Part shown: positions 34,677-47,870 of the stretch, piece after piece
How the letters are laid out: the number at the start of each line of letters is the position of its first letter
Numbering within the stretch: the stretch's first letter is position 1
Source: Glandiceps talaboti
Lineage: Eukaryota > Hemichordata > Enteropneusta > Spengelidae
Length of the DNA stretch: 64,000 nucleotides
Direction: 5' to 3'
NCBI RefSeq assembly: GCF_964340395.1
Contig: NC_135564.1
Span: forward strand, 22,979,387 to 23,043,386
The notes under the pieces: model-generated
Databases searched by the model: none
What the model was told of the DNA's origin: nothing
Seen by the model: only the letters and a program-made list of their open reading frames with translations
Made by a program: the position numbers and the translations under genes

Positions 34677-35150
34677 TTAACAAGCGACCTATCGGTCAGA
34701 ATAGCTCCGCTGTTTTTTTTTAATTTTATTTTTAATTTTGGTGACATGTAGAAGTGGTTCAGTTCTTCAGCTCTTTACTATGCAGTTTTGTTTTAGCGAT
34801 GCAATAAAGTGGTTAGTGGTTTCATATGATGTCTCACTATAAAACACATTTTACACAGAAGTTGGTAATGTATTGTACTTTTATACCATAGTCACCATTT
34901 TATAACAAAAATCTACTGTTATGAAAAATTGCACAAAAATCTCAGAAAAAAAAATGACTGGGAAATGCACACAAGAAAAAGAAAAAAAAAGAGGATTTTG
35001 AGGTTGGCTATAAATAATTCCAGTGTCTTACAGCTTTAACCCTGGAAAATTTAGGGATCTAAAATAATTTTGAGGCAATTTGAATTTCAATTTTCTAACA
35101 AATTTACCAAGTTAACAACATTCAACTTGTACTAGTTGTAGTAGATATAT
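34677..35150 (+). repeat. K repeat copy
   Basis: Starts AACAAGCGACCTATCGGTCA and ends in CATTCAACTTGTACTAG. It shows the intact GCAGTTTTGTTTTAGCGATG site that is occupied by a MITE at 14925. Confidence 0.8.
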
Positions 35151-35245
35151 ATATAGGGAAGAAATGTATTAATCGCCATCTTAGTTTCCGTACGGCGACA
35201 ATCCCCAAGTACCCGAAAGAGAGTCATTCTCAGCCAACAGGGTTC

Positions 35246-36115
35246 GACACTGGAGTAAAAAAGTCACTATCCCACAGGACTAGTAAAATTGATAACGTAG
35301 TAGTCCTGCAAAAAATTTGGTGGTCCTATCTTTAAGTGCTTTCGCTTGTTCACTTAGGCTCTTCATCACTCTTAGTTTTTGCTCTACTTCTAATTCACTT
35401 TTCCAAACCGCATATTTATTTCAAACCGTGTGTTGTAATTGAACTGTCTATTTCTTTGTAGTTGTTTGTGCATCATCAACTCATTACTGTTATTTTATTC
35501 TCTTTTTTATGTTTTGGAGCTTCTTCTCTTTATTTGTTGCTTTCTGTGAGTAGTTTGTCTTAATTGGGGGGGGGGGGAAGTATAAGATGTTATGTGGTCT
35601 TATTTCTAGCTTAAATACTACAGAACATTTCTGGTACACATTGATCTAACTATTGCATTTTTAAAAGACAAAAAATTACCTTCCCATGGAGCAAGTCTTT
35701 ATAGTGTTGTCCTTAGTGCATATTAGAATGTATTTACAACATAAAAATAAATAAATTTGAAGGTTACCAGCAGTTACAGCAAAATTTTGTTACTAATTAC
35801 ATGTACAAGTCACTTCGTCTATTTTCGTGTCTATGTACTTCCAGGTTGACATAAACATTAAACGTGATACAGTTACTAAGAAATGACAAAACCGTTCGCA
35901 AAATAAAGTTCAGGATTGTAATTTTTCAAACTGAATATCAATACCCACTACACATTCAATAACTGGTTTCGCGTATTTAGAAATGTGCCCCAAAACATGA
36001 ACACGGAACACGGAATCGTGTCAGTGTTACTAACTAAGTTAGCAGTTTCATTGTAGGCTGTAAGTTGTACCGGTAAAAAAAACGATCATCACATCATGTA
36101 GGAAGTACAAAAACA
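35246..36115 (+). repeat. hAT-like terminal repeat, copy 1
   Basis: Starts CAGGGTTCGACACTGGAG, a CAGGG-type hAT-like terminus, and runs about 870 bp to GTTGTACCGGTAAAAAAAAC. A second copy spans 54386-58460 (interrupted). A facing CAAGGGTTCGACATACACGC (reverse complement) lies near 37222, but 8-bp duplications do not match, so the element boundary is uncertain. Confidence 0.55.
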
Positions 36116-36140
36116 TAGAACACGTTGTTTTCTTGCTGAA

Positions 36141-36416
36141 TCGGTGGCCGAGCGGTTAGCTCGTACGCCTCTTACCTCTGCAGTCTGGGTTCGAACCCGC
36201 CTGGTGTTAGCTGGGTTTGATTTAAAATTTAACTAGGTCTGCATGTAAGAAGGGTGATGCTCAGTTTGACCCTGCCGAACAACGCAGGTTTTCCCCGGGC
36301 ACTCCGGTTTCCTCCTGCTTCTTCAACACTAGGGCACTAGGGCGCTGCTCTGCGGCGACCATTCAACAAATTTCCGAATTTATTTGGACAAATAAAGATT
36401 ATTATTATATTATTAA
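36141..36416 (+). mobile_element. tRNA-derived SINE with conserved central domain
   Basis: Pol III A box GGTGGCCGAGCGGTTAGC (36143-36160) and B box GGTTCGAACCC (36188-36198) sit in a tRNA-like head. A central block GGTTTTCCCCGGGCACTCCG plus GTTTCCTCC (36288-36316) follows. The tail is AATAAAGATTATTATTAT. The central block looks like the Nin/Meta-type core shared by metazoan SINEs (from memory). Not a free tRNA gene, because the head has no clean acceptor stem end and is fused to the core. Confidence 0.75.
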
Positions 36417-38094
36417 CTCACTGAAATAACAACACGGTCAAATTGCGTCTTCGATTTTGACAGCCACCATTGTTATGATTGAGCTTCACTTAGTTCCGTT
36501 GAACGTGGCCGGGGCGAACGCTGACATCCAATTTGTACAGCGTTTTTACAAAGGGAGCTCGTCAATAACCTACCGAATAATTAACTCAGAAACGTAGTTT
36601 AAATACTAACTGATCTAAAAATTGCTGTTCAGAAAGACTACGCATCCGTACATAAATACGAATTCATGCGACAAAGATTTCAACTTTACTATTTACTTGT
36701 TACAGTGTAGAGGCGCTAGGCCAGCCTTACCCTTATTATACACATATCATCGTACAACTAATTTTATTGGCTATAATATTAGCTACATTTAAAAGGTCTC
36801 ACTTGATTGGCTCATCCTTCGCTATTCCCGTTTTCAAGAGACACCCCGCCAGAATAAAGTGCCACGTAGTACAGCAATGGCGCGAGATCGCCTGTTGGGC
36901 GACTTTCCCACCGGGTGTGCTTTTCGAAAACTACACAACACATGCTTTTATGACACGGAATCATAGAAAATCTAATCTTTTATCGCGAATAGACAACCGG
37001 AGTTGGTCAAAATAGCAAATTAAAAATCAAATGAATTTTACTATGACCATGAATTCATCATATAGCCGGTGGTTTGAATTCTGAGCTCCCTAATATACCT
37101 ATCGAAAAGTCACTATCTCGTCGGACTACCTGCAATGGGCATTTTAGTAACCTTTACTGGTCCTTATAGAAAGTTACTAGACTCCGGGGATAGCGGACCA
37201 GCGTGTATGTCGAACCCTTGCCATACGTTACAGCATAGACCCTCCTGGTTACAGTGGTAACACTCGTTCATGTTCGATTACCTTTCATAAAGAAAACACA
37301 ACGAAATGGTTGAAGTGATCTTTTTTTTAATTTCTTTTCATCACAACAACAAAATCTGCGCAATCAAAAGTGTTGTAAACTAAACCAGAAAGAATTATCG
37401 GGCTGGCTAAACTTCCCGATGAACTGGAGTAAGGTCCAAGTCCAAGTAAGCCCTGATAGTACGTGAGAAAATCGTCTCAAACTAGCGATACAACTTTCAA
37501 AATATAACTTGACATGTTAGAGTTATACAATTCAAGACGGCTTTTCACTCAAAAACAACAATTCTGTGAATAATGACACTGAACGCAGCGATTTCTCGGA
37601 CGATGTTACCACTGCACTGTAACGTATGGCTGACAACGACTTGCTTCTGGGTTAGTCCCTCGTGCATCCGGGTACTTGTCGTGCATTACCACATCGGCAA
37701 TTTTGACGCTGTAATTTTGCCACCAATATTGATCGTACAAAAACAAAACTCCATAAATGAACCACAAAGCACTTTCCCTTTCAAAATGTGGTAATTTTTA
37801 GAAAGAGTATTATCGTTTTTATTGACGACTGACTCTGTCAAAAATCGTTCGATACACTTCAGTTCAGGCGCTAGGCATGGAAGACTTCTCACAATGATAA
37901 TGAGGTGCATATACTGGAATGAACCATTCTGTAGGAGGGGTAGAGATTGGATTTGAAGTTTACAACCCTTTTTCAAACAAATATTTGTCATTTGGGCGCA
38001 CAATGCGTAGAATTAAGACTATATAGCACATATTACATTGCTTGTTTGACGTCAATAGTGTCTTTTGAAAAGTTGCACTTTACCTAAAGTCTCG
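36417..38094. other. Unassigned intron sequence
   Basis: About 1.7 kb. A minus-strand stretch (37745-37600) reads VLYDQYWWQNYSVKIADVVM HDKYPDARGTNPEA before a stop and may be a decayed coding fragment. GCCATACGTTACAG (37222) and CTGTAACGTATGGC (37616) are inverted. No family recognised. Confidence 0.35.
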
Positions 38095-38530
38095 CGGACT
38101 GATTTCCAATATGGCGTCGGTCATTATGCTCATTAACATATTCATTTTTTTTTTCAAATTTCAAAAAAAAAATCATAAAAATCTAATCTTTAAGTGCTAA
38201 ATCTAAGTAAGCTACCCCCTGTGCATCAACACACCAGATATCAAAGCAATCTGACTTGAAGTTTATGAGGAGTTGATGAAAATGTCATTTTTGGAAAAAA
38301 AATCATAAAAAATTGAAAATGGCACAGATCAATTTGGCATGAACAAATCTGAATAGCCTCCCCCCAGGGAACATGCACACCAAATATCGAAGAATTTCGA
38401 CTGTCACTTTCGGAGTAGATAGTGAAAATATAAAAGTTTGACGGACACCTATGATTCACTCTACTCTCTATACTCTATACCCACCTATACCTAAAGCTAC
38501 GCTTTCAGCTTTCGCTGACAGCAGAGCTAA
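38095..38530 (+). mobile_element. H6 fragment: 3' module and terminal hairpin
   Basis: Two units beginning AAAAAATCATAAAAA-type sequence contain ACACCAGATATCAAAGCAAT and ACACCAAATATCGAAGAATT. GACGGACACC follows, then an imperfect hairpin at 38495-38528, AGCTACGCTTTCAGC with GCTGACAGCAGAGCT, followed by AAC. Arrangement equals the tails of H1 to H3. Confidence 0.45.
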
Positions 38531-38660
38531 CAAAAAGTTCAAAGCTGACAGGCCTGAACAGATCTCAATCAAAGTTGGTATGAGGACAATGTCAAATGTT
38601 TGCCCAAAGACCTTATTGGATCATATCGTGACACAATTGGATCATATCGTGACACAAATT

Positions 38661-39057
38661 GATATGCATGTGAAGATTATGGTACAATACATTACATATC
38701 AAGCAAAATGGAACATTGTACATGAACTATGATTGCATCTTTAAGCACCATGCAAGCAAAGTTCATGAACAATGCTTTTGGGGATTAGTGTGTGTAAACA
38801 GCATTCAATTTGCACCTTTGAGGTGTCCACAGACCATCTCATTAATGGTGCATCAAGTTAACAATGCATCAGCATCTCATTATAAACATTGCATCTATTG
38901 GCATCTAGATAGCAGAGTACACGATTATTACTAAGTCACAAAGCATGTATACATAAAGTGCTGTTTATTTTGTGTCAGAGAGCTCAGACGCAGGCATTGT
39001 TCAATGCAGATGCTTTGATGATGCAACAACAACAGTGCATCAAGGTTTATGCATATA
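38661..39057. other. Unassigned intron sequence
   Basis: About 400 bp after two tandem 21-bp units (TTGGATCATATCGTGACACA, 38617 and 38638). Nothing further recognised. Confidence 0.4.
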
Positions 39058-40020
39058 CTGGGCCATGCTAACAATAGGTGTTCATTTGCTGAATGACTAT
39101 CCAGTTGCCAATCCAACCATGATGCTATCTTTGCGATATTCATGCTCATTTGGTTGTTGCCATGGGCATGGTCATGTTGCTACATTGTAGATATATTTCC
39201 ATACATTTTTGAATGTTTTTGTTCACTTGTGTATGAATTCCTGATATTTTAGCAAGATACATGATCATTTACCTGTTGCTATGGGTGTGGTCTTGTTGCT
39301 AGGCACATTTACATACATTTTTTGAATGTTTATTCAATTGTCTATTAATCCCTGTTGTTACCTTCACAATATATGTGATCATTTGGCTGTTACTATGGGC
39401 ATGGTCTTGTTACTAGGCAAATTTACATACATTTTTTGAATGTTTATTCAATTGTCTATTAATCCCTGTTGTTACCTTTGTGAAATACACCACCGTTTGG
39501 CTGTTGCTATGGGTGTGGTCTTGGTTGCTAGGGATATATGCATACATTTTTTGAATGTTTACTCACTTGCCTACCAGATAATGTTGTCATTTGACCAAAA
39601 TATGTTGCCATTTGGTTGTTGCTAAGAGCGTGATCATGGTTGCTAGGGCCAATTGTGTCAAAATATTTTGAAGAAAATCTGCAGAATAACACTTCACCAA
39701 TTTCGTCTCATTGACCAAGCAAGTACACTCTTTGAGAGAAATTTGTGACCAAAATTCACATTTTTACACCTAATTTGCATATTACTGATGAGATCATTAA
39801 TATTTCTTCATCTATACACCCACAGATGCATCCCTGCTAAATTTCAGCCCAATCTGCTGTAGTTTGGGAATTATAGGTTGTTGACCAAAAAGACACATTT
39901 TAGCCCTAATTTGCATATTACTAAGGGAATCATCATGTCATGAACAAATCTTACTTTAATCACATCATGCCAATCTATATCTGCCCAATAGTTTTGGAGT
40001 TTAAGTTTTTGACCAAAAAT
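39058..40020 (+). mobile_element. H1 copy without 5' end or tail
   Basis: Leader AACAATAGGTGTTCATTTGC, core units with CTGTT(G/A)CTATGGG at 39273, 39387 and 39501 (exactly 114 bp apart), and the 3' module ending TTTTGACCAAAAATACC. A second H1 begins directly after. Confidence 0.7.
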
Positions 40021-41275
<1,255 letters not shown>

Positions 41276-41408
41276 TTTTTTTATCCAAATCACAAACCGG
41301 TGATATGATCATTTTGATTTGAACAATTTCCCAACTAGACATCCAAGGCAATGGACCCACCAAATATCATGGCAATTGGTCCAGTGGTTTCTGACTTTAA
41401 CTGAGTTG

Positions 41409-41498
<90 letters not shown>

Positions 41499-41578
41499 AA
41501 ACAGACAGACAGACAGACAGACAGACACTTCCCCATGCCTGTAGTACTACTGAACCTCATCAGTTCAGTTGTGCTAAA
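41276..41578 (+). mobile_element. Additional H1 tail in tandem
   Basis: Repeats the 3' module from ATCCAAATCACAAACCGGTG, CA repeats 41413-41493, GACA repeats, CCATGCCTGTAGTACTACTG and TTCAGTTGTGCTA. Two tails in a row suggest duplication of the 3' end or end-to-end insertion. Confidence 0.7.
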
Positions 41579-41920
41579 AAGGAAAATGGCACAAACAGTA
41601 ATTATGTGTAGTTATAGAACAATGCAATAGTCATTCATTTGTTAGCTGCTTTTCTAACTTTAAACTGAATCAAAGTCTAGTCTACATGTACTTGTCATTC
41701 TTTAGCCAACCATTATTTCACATATACAATTTCGTTTTGTCATGATATCCCCATTTTTCAGGACAACAAATGTCATTTCTAGGCTAAGGGTTACAATACG
41801 TATAGAGAGAAATTAATGTTCTTTTGACATATTAGGGTGCTCTTATAGGGATCAACATAAGTGAATACATGACAATGTCATTGGATGACTTCAGTTTAAG
41901 TGTAGACTTAAGATACATCA
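41579..41920. other. Unassigned intron sequence
   Basis: About 340 bp, no recognised element. Confidence 0.4.
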
Positions 41921-42022
41921 TGTCAATCTGCCCTCAGCGGCCACCTGGATTGACTGTGAGGGCACCCCATCTTGTCAATCTGCCCTCAGCAGGCCACCTG
42001 GATTGACTGTGAGGGCACCCCA
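41921..42022. repeat. Tandem duplication (52/53 bp) of interleaved inverted repeats
   Basis: Each unit contains GTCAATC, TGCCCTCA, then GATTGAC, TGAGGGCA (41922-41964 and 41974-42017). The first pairs with the third and the second with the fourth, so the two stems are interlocked rather than nested. The copies differ by one inserted base. Confidence 0.85.
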
Positions 42023-42090
42023 TCATTACATACCAACTAGTCTAAGTGCTGTCACCAAGGAGTTACCATCACTTTGTGTGTTGATATGTT

Positions 42091-42333
42091 GTGGTTGTTA
42101 TATTTAGGAAAGTTGAAAGGGGCACAGTGCTACGGATTTTAGCGAAGTTTATTTTCCTTCTAATACTAGTTTATTTCACAAGCAAGGTTGCAAGTGTAGA
42201 GAACCAGATAATTCAATCACATACTGTGAAAAGCCATATGCAATGCAGTTATAGGTGCCTACGCTTTTCCAGAGCTTTATCTTTCCACAAAGAGAAGGGT
42301 TTTTTAATATCTAGTTTTCAGTGTGAGGTAAAG
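42091..42333 (+). pseudogene. Orphan PAN/apple-like coding fragment with leader-like segment
   Basis: Plus strand, within an intron of the Ig/FN3 gene. After a TATATTTAG acceptor-like site it reads RILAKFIFLLILVYFTSKVA (signal-peptide-like), SVENQIIQSHTVKSHMQCSY, RCLRFSRALSFH and ends SSFQCEV next to GTAAAG, a donor-like site. HTVKS-x-xQC-x3-CL-x-SF resembles the opening of PAN/apple-type domains in secreted invertebrate proteins. There is no in-frame ATG upstream. Could be an exon of a nested gene or a decayed copy. Confidence 0.35.
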
Positions 42334-42426
42334 TGAAGGCTGGCATTCATTGTCTTCCAGATGCAACAACAAATGATGTCTAACTACTTTTGTCTTTTAT
42401 TTTGTCATGCATGTTTTTTTAGCACT

Positions 42427-42466
42427 AACCTGATATGATTCAGTAGTGTGCTATAGGCATGGCGAA

Positions 42467-42554
<88 letters not shown>

Positions 42555-42800
42555 AACTTAAAGCCAAAATCTGCTACACTGATTGCCATGATATTTGGTG
42601 GGTATATTACCTTGGGCGTCTAGTTGGGAAATTCTTCAAATCAAAATGATCTTAACACAGATGTGTGATTTGGGTAAGAAAGTGTGGGTTTTGGTCAAAA
42701 ACTCCAAAACTACTGGGCAGATCGGTTTGAAACTTGGTGGGAATCTTTGTAGAGGTGTTTAGATTAAGAATTATTCATGACATGATGCTCCCAAAAGTGA
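42427..42800 (-). mobile_element. H1 tail, inverted
   Basis: Reverse complement of the H1 end: GATTCAGTAGTGTGCTATAG, (TG)n 42469-42550, AACTTAAAGCCAAAATCTGC and GCCATGATATTTGGTGGGTA. The hairpin is partly lost. An H2 copy starts next to it. Confidence 0.7.
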
Positions 42801-42810
42801 TATGAAAACA

Positions 42811-45542
42811 AGTCATTGAGAATGACATAGTCCCCGCTATGATTGGGTTTTAACCCTTTCACCTCCAATTCCCGCTATTGCGGGAATGCGCTAGGGCGCC
42901 CACCAATTTCCGCTATTGCAGGAACGCCAAAGTTCATTCACCTACCTCACCGTTAAGCCGTTTAACGGCAGCTATTGCTGCAAAATTTGCTGCCATAACT
43001 AGTTCCACACATGCGTATTAGCCTTGTTTATCTACACAGCCATTTTGAAAGCATGACAGTGAACGGTATCTGGAGTACGATCCAAATGACGAGCGATCGT
43101 AATTTTGTGTGCGTTTTTCGCTCACGAAATCGAATTTCAACATGGCGGAAGTAATTAACGGCTCTCATAACATGGCCTACGATATAAATTATGTCACTAT
43201 CTTTGGATATTTCGACAGAATTTGACTTGAAATACATCGTTGAATACAAGTATTTAGCTATGGGAACACATTGTACTTGTGTGTAAGCATCAAATTCCCG
43301 CTAAGGCCGTGTGAGCTGCCGACGGCAGTTTACGGTTGAATTTTTGAATGTCGTTCAAATTTACGCAATCTTGTGACCGTGCCAACGCCCATGCTAACGT
43401 TCTGGGGGTAATTTTGGGCTATATCGTGGATTATTTTGGTTTTATTTCTTTTGGTTATGGCTCAATAATGACTTGTATTTGTATTAGCTTAGTGTGTAGA
43501 GGTCAGTGGAGGGAAACTTACTTGTGATATGGGCGATTTTCCGATCGGATTTTTTACGCGAGTTTTTCAATGTAAAATTCAAATTCCAACAACGCCGAAG
43601 CAAAATCTGTCTCCCCTAACATCGTTTGCAATGTAAATAAAGGTGCTGTTCGTAGAAATTTCCACTAAATTTTGACTATGAATACGATGTACAAGGAGAT
43701 GGCTGAGTGAACTCGATACAGTATATGGAAGGATCAGATTATCGCAACATAACTTCAAAGTCCTGACTGCATATTTGCTTTCGTGGGTAAGCATGTCGGC
43801 GAAAAGCGTCACTTTGGCGTCCCGATTTGGACTCGTAAACTACCAACTTGGGGGCATTTTTTACTGATTTTGAGGATAAATTTGGTGATAATTTTTTGTT
43901 GTTCTGTCAAATAATGATATATAATTACACAAACTGATTTTTCAGAAGGTATTGGGGCGACGACTTCAGATATTTTTGTCCCTTTGATTGCCGGTGCGGG
44001 GCTGACTATTGCGTTGTAATTGGATTAATGAACCGTTAATTATTTTTGTTCAAATTTATTACGACTAAAAATAACATTTTCTGACAAATTTTCGCCGATT
44101 TTGACCATTTAACCAGTATACAGAAGTTTTATAGGAACATAAATGTTGGTATTTTGAATTTTTTTTGTAATATAAATATTTTGTTTATTTGTGATATGCC
44201 AATAAATAAACAACCTATGTTTGTTTTATTAATATTTTATTACATTAATCCATATTTCGGTTAAGTGTGTGATATTTGAATGTATGTACATTTGTATTTG
44301 CTACTATGATGTAGAAAATTTATTTTCAATTCAAATGATACCTTATTTTTTAAAAATAAGCAACTCTAAGTATTTTTTATATCAGTTTGATTACACCACA
44401 CTCTCTCTCACATTATGTTAGTGAGGGGGCTGGTGGAAAACAGTACACACAATCCCATGAGGCCATTGGTGGTGAAAGGGTTAAGGAATTATCACTACTC
44501 TGACCATGCAACAACACTTGTGAACCTAAATCAAACAGACTTAGATATGTTGTGTCTGCTTGTTGGACATGGAACATGCCTACAACAATAAAGGATGGGT
44601 CGGGTATGGGGGATCGTATCAAGAAGAAAATGGATATGCACATGTATGTCATAGAACGCTGTCCTAATACCAACTTTGAATGAGATCTGTTCAAGCATGT
44701 CTGAGTTATGGCTTTGGACATGGAAAATTCGCAAACAAAATGGCTGCCAGGCAGGCATATTTGATCGTATCACGATGAAAATGGATATTATGTCATAGAA
44801 CACTGTCCTAATACCAACTTTGAATGAGATCTGTTCAAGCATGTCTGAGTTATGGATTTGGACATGGAAAATTCACATACAAAATGGCTGCTAGGCGGCC
44901 ATATTGGATCGTATCATGACAACAAATGGATATGCACATGTATGTCATAGAACACTGTCCTAATACCAACTTTGAATGAGATCTGTTCAAGCATGTCTGA
45001 GTTATGGCTTTGGACATGGAAAATTCGCAAACAAAATGGCTGCTAGGCGGCCATATTGGATCGTATCACGACAACAATGAATATGCACATGTATGTCATA
45101 GAACACTGTCCTAATACCAACTTTGAATGAGATCTGTTCAAGCATGTCTGAGTTATGGCTTTGGACATGGAAAATTCGCAAACAAAATGGCTGCTAGGCG
45201 GCCATATTGGATCGTATCATGACAACAATGAATATACACATTTATGTCATAGAACACTGTCTTAATACCAACTTTGAATGAGATCTGTTCAAGCATGTCT
45301 GAGTTATGGCTTTTGACAGGGAAAATTTGCAAACAAAATGGCTGCCAGGCGGCCATATTGGATCGTATCATGAAACAAATTGACGTGCATATGTATGCCA
45401 TTGTATGTTGCCCCTGTACCAAGTTTGAAAAAAATCGGTCCAGGCATCTCCAAGAAACGGCTGCGGACGGACGGACGGACGGACGGACGGACGGAACCCA
45501 ATCCATAAGTCCCCGTCCCGGACTTTGTCCGGCGGGGACTAA
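42811..45542 (+). mobile_element. H2 copy split by a piggyBac-like element
   Basis: The 5' end AAGTCATTGAGAATGACATA with GTCCCCGCTATGATTGGG; continuation GGAATTATCACTACTCTGAC after the insert at 44481; four to five core units (TGAGATCTG at 44681, 44825, 44977, 45128 and 45279, about 151 bp apart); tail with ACGG repeats 45466-45494 and GGCGGGGACTAA. Confidence 0.8.
42854..44480. mobile_element. piggyBac-like non-autonomous element, copy 1
   Basis: TTAA on both sides (42850-42853, 44481-44484). Ends CCCTTTCACC and GGTGAAAGGG. The H2 copy at 29235 keeps the empty site GGGTTTTAAGGAATT. Length 1627 bp, no transposase. A stem ATTCCCGC-TATT-GCGGGAAT lies 14 bp inside the left end. Confidence 0.85.
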
Positions 45543-45689
45543 TTAGGTATAACAATGTGTCTTTTTTGTCAAAAATTTATAATTCCAAAAAAAGCAGTAA
45601 TCGTAGATGTCGTAGATGTCAGAGATGACTACCAGTCATGGTAATCTGATGTATTGGATGGTATGAAATATAGTGCCAATGACGTTTTA

Positions 45690-46012
45690 ATACATGTTTA
45701 TTTATTTGTCTATTAATCCCTGTTGTTATCATTGCAATATAAGTGATCATTTGGTTGTTGCTATGGGTGTGGTCTTGTTGTTAGGCACATTTACATACAT
45801 TTTTTGAATGTTTATTCAATTGTCTATTAATCACTGTTATCTGAGATATGCGTGATCATTTGGCTGTTGCTATGGGCATGGTCTTGCTGCTAGGTACATT
45901 TGCATACACTTTTTGAATGTTTGTTCACTTGTCTAAAAATCTCTGCTGTTTTGTGAAATACACCACCATTTGGCTGTAGCTATGAGCATGGTCATGGTTG
46001 CTAAGGATATTT
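45690..46012 (+). mobile_element. H1 core fragment
   Basis: Three core units (TTGCTATGGGTGTGG, TTGCTATGGGCATGG, GTAGCTATGAGCATGG) with no ends. Confidence 0.65.
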
Positions 46013-46345
46013 GCATTTGTGTTCTCCCGAGAGGGTTTTCACATATCGGACCCGATATCCTTCAATTTTACTCTGAAAACACTTTTAGTTTGTAGTTTGA
46101 CATTGTAGACTGGTAAATCGTACAACTACGATGAAAGCATGGATTTTCCAACATGGTGGCCATGACATCACAAACTATCACAAGATTTTGAAGTCCTCAA
46201 TAAGGATGTATAGTAAGTCTCGTGTATCACGAAATTTCGGACTAACACGATGTCTGCCGGTAGCTGTACACAAACTTTTCATGTTTTGAAAGTCTAATTT
46301 ATCTGTGGACATTTAGATTGAAATAATTTCAGCTTTCTTAAGAAT
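46013..46345. repeat. Dispersed repeat of unknown type (also at 63216-63420)
   Basis: Shares CTGAAAACACTTT, TGACATCACAAACT, TGAAGTCCT(C/T)AAT and GTCTC(G/A)TGTATCAC with 63216-63420. No terminal structure or coding potential visible. Confidence 0.55.
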
Positions 46346-46351
46346 AATAAT

Positions 46352-47258
46352 CAACAAGTCATTGAGAATGACATAGCCCCCGCTATAATTGGGTTTTAAG
46401 GAATTATGACTACTCTGATCACGCAACAACATTTGTGAACCTAAAACAAACAGACTTAGATATGTTGTGTCTGCTTGTTGGACATGGAATATGCCTCCAA
46501 CAATAAAGGATTGGTTGGGTATGGGGGATCATATCACGATGAAAATGGAGTCTGAGTTATGGCTTTGGACATGGAAAATTCACAAACAAAATGGCTGCCA
46601 CGCAGCCATATTGGATCGTATCACGACGAAAATGGATATGCACATGTATGTCATAGAACACTGTCCTAATACCAACTTTGAATGAGATCTGTTCAAGCAT
46701 GTCTGAGTTATGGCTTTGGACATGAAAATTCACAAACAAAATGGCTACCAGGCAGCCATATTGGATTGTATCACAATGAAAATGGATATGCACATGTATG
46801 TCATAGAACACTGTCCTAATACCAACTTTGAATGAGATCTGTTCAAGCATGTCTGAGTTATGGCTTTGGACATGAAAATTCACAAACAAAATGGCTGCTA
46901 GGCGGCCATATTGGATCGTATCATGACAACAATGAATATGCACATGTATGTCATAGAACACCGTCCTAATACCAACTTTGAATGAGATCTGTTAAAGCAT
47001 GCCTGAGTTATGGCTTTAGACAGGGAAAATTCGCAAACAAAATGGTTGCTAGGTGGCCATATTGGATCGTATCATAAAACAAATTGACGTGCATATGTAT
47101 GCCATAGCATGTTGCCCCTGTACCAAGTTTGAAAAAAATCGGTCCAGGCATCTCCAAGAAACGGCTGCGGACGGATGGACGGACGGACGGACGGACGGAC
47201 GGACAGACGGAACCCAATCCATAAGTCCCCGTTCCGGACTTCGTCCGCGGGGACTAAA
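46352..47258 (+). mobile_element. H2 copy, complete
   Basis: AACAAGTCATTGAGAATGAC with TAGCCCCCGCTATAATTGGG; core units; tail with ACGG repeats 47166-47206, AACCCAATCCATAAGTCCCC and CTTCGTCCGCGGGGACTAA. Confidence 0.75.
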
Positions 47259-47261
47259 AAT

Positions 47262-47458
47262 GCACATATCTGATATGATCAATTCATTTGAACAATTTTC
47301 CATCTACACACCCTACGTAATGTCCCCACCAAATACCAAGCCAATTAGTCTGGTGGTTTTTTGACTTTAAGTTTACATACACACATGCATCCGCACGCAC
47401 ACACATGCACACACGCAGACATTTCACCATGCCAATAGCACTACTGAACCTCAGTTCA
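47262..47458 (+). mobile_element. H1 tail fragment
   Basis: ACCAAATACCAAGCCAATTA, TTTTTGACTTTAAGTTTAC, interrupted CA tract with CATGCA/CGCA units, then CCATGCCAATAGCACTACTG and AACCTCAGTTCAG. The last hairpin arm is missing. Confidence 0.65.
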
Positions 47459-47460
47459 GA

Positions 47461-47866
47461 TTGATGTGCATATGTCCCACATGATAAGTTAGCTTTGAGT
47501 GAGAAATCTGATATTGTATGTCTGAGAAATTATGTATTATGGATAGACGGACAGACAGACACATGGGGGGGGGGGGGGCTAAATATGATCATTTGAAATG
47601 TTTTGATTCAAATCTCTATGAAGATAACCCAAACTTGGCTATTTGTCATTGAAGAAGCCATCACAGGTCAAAGGTCAAGGTCTTAAAAGAAAGCTCATAT
47701 TTGAGAATATGGATGTAGACACTTGAATGATGCATATAGTTACATTTTACAAGAAATATCGCTGTCATTCGGCCATATGATTTGGTCACAAAACAAAGGG
47801 AAGTGCTTTACAGAAATGTATGTCTCACATAGTATGTTACCTTTATGCCAGGTTTGATTGAAATTA
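47461..47866 (+). mobile_element. H3 copy with AGGTCA repeats
   Basis: GATGTGCATATGTCCCACAT, a poly-G run (47566-47578), AGGTCAAAGGTCAAGGTCTT at 47666, CATATAGTTACATTTTAC and ATGTCTCACATAGTATGTTA. Degenerate relative to 17440-17803. Confidence 0.45.
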
Positions 47867-47870
47867 CATT

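Noticed and set aside
36143-36215. Stand-alone tRNA gene
   Set aside because: A and B boxes are present, but the sequence continues into a SINE core and tail, and a clean acceptor stem is not evident.
35246-37222. Complete hAT transposon
   Set aside because: CAGGGTTCGACA and a facing TGTCGAACCCTTG exist, but the 8-bp flanks differ and the interior holds no transposase, so only the repeat is annotated.
37686-38003. Minus-strand frame of 105 codons as a gene
   Set aside because: Composition is plausible but no domain, splice partner or second-frame support; only noted as unassigned.
44413-47303. Several 80 to 130 codon frames on the minus strand in H2 copies
   Set aside because: They recur identically in each 151-bp core unit of H2 and read antisense through its microsatellite.
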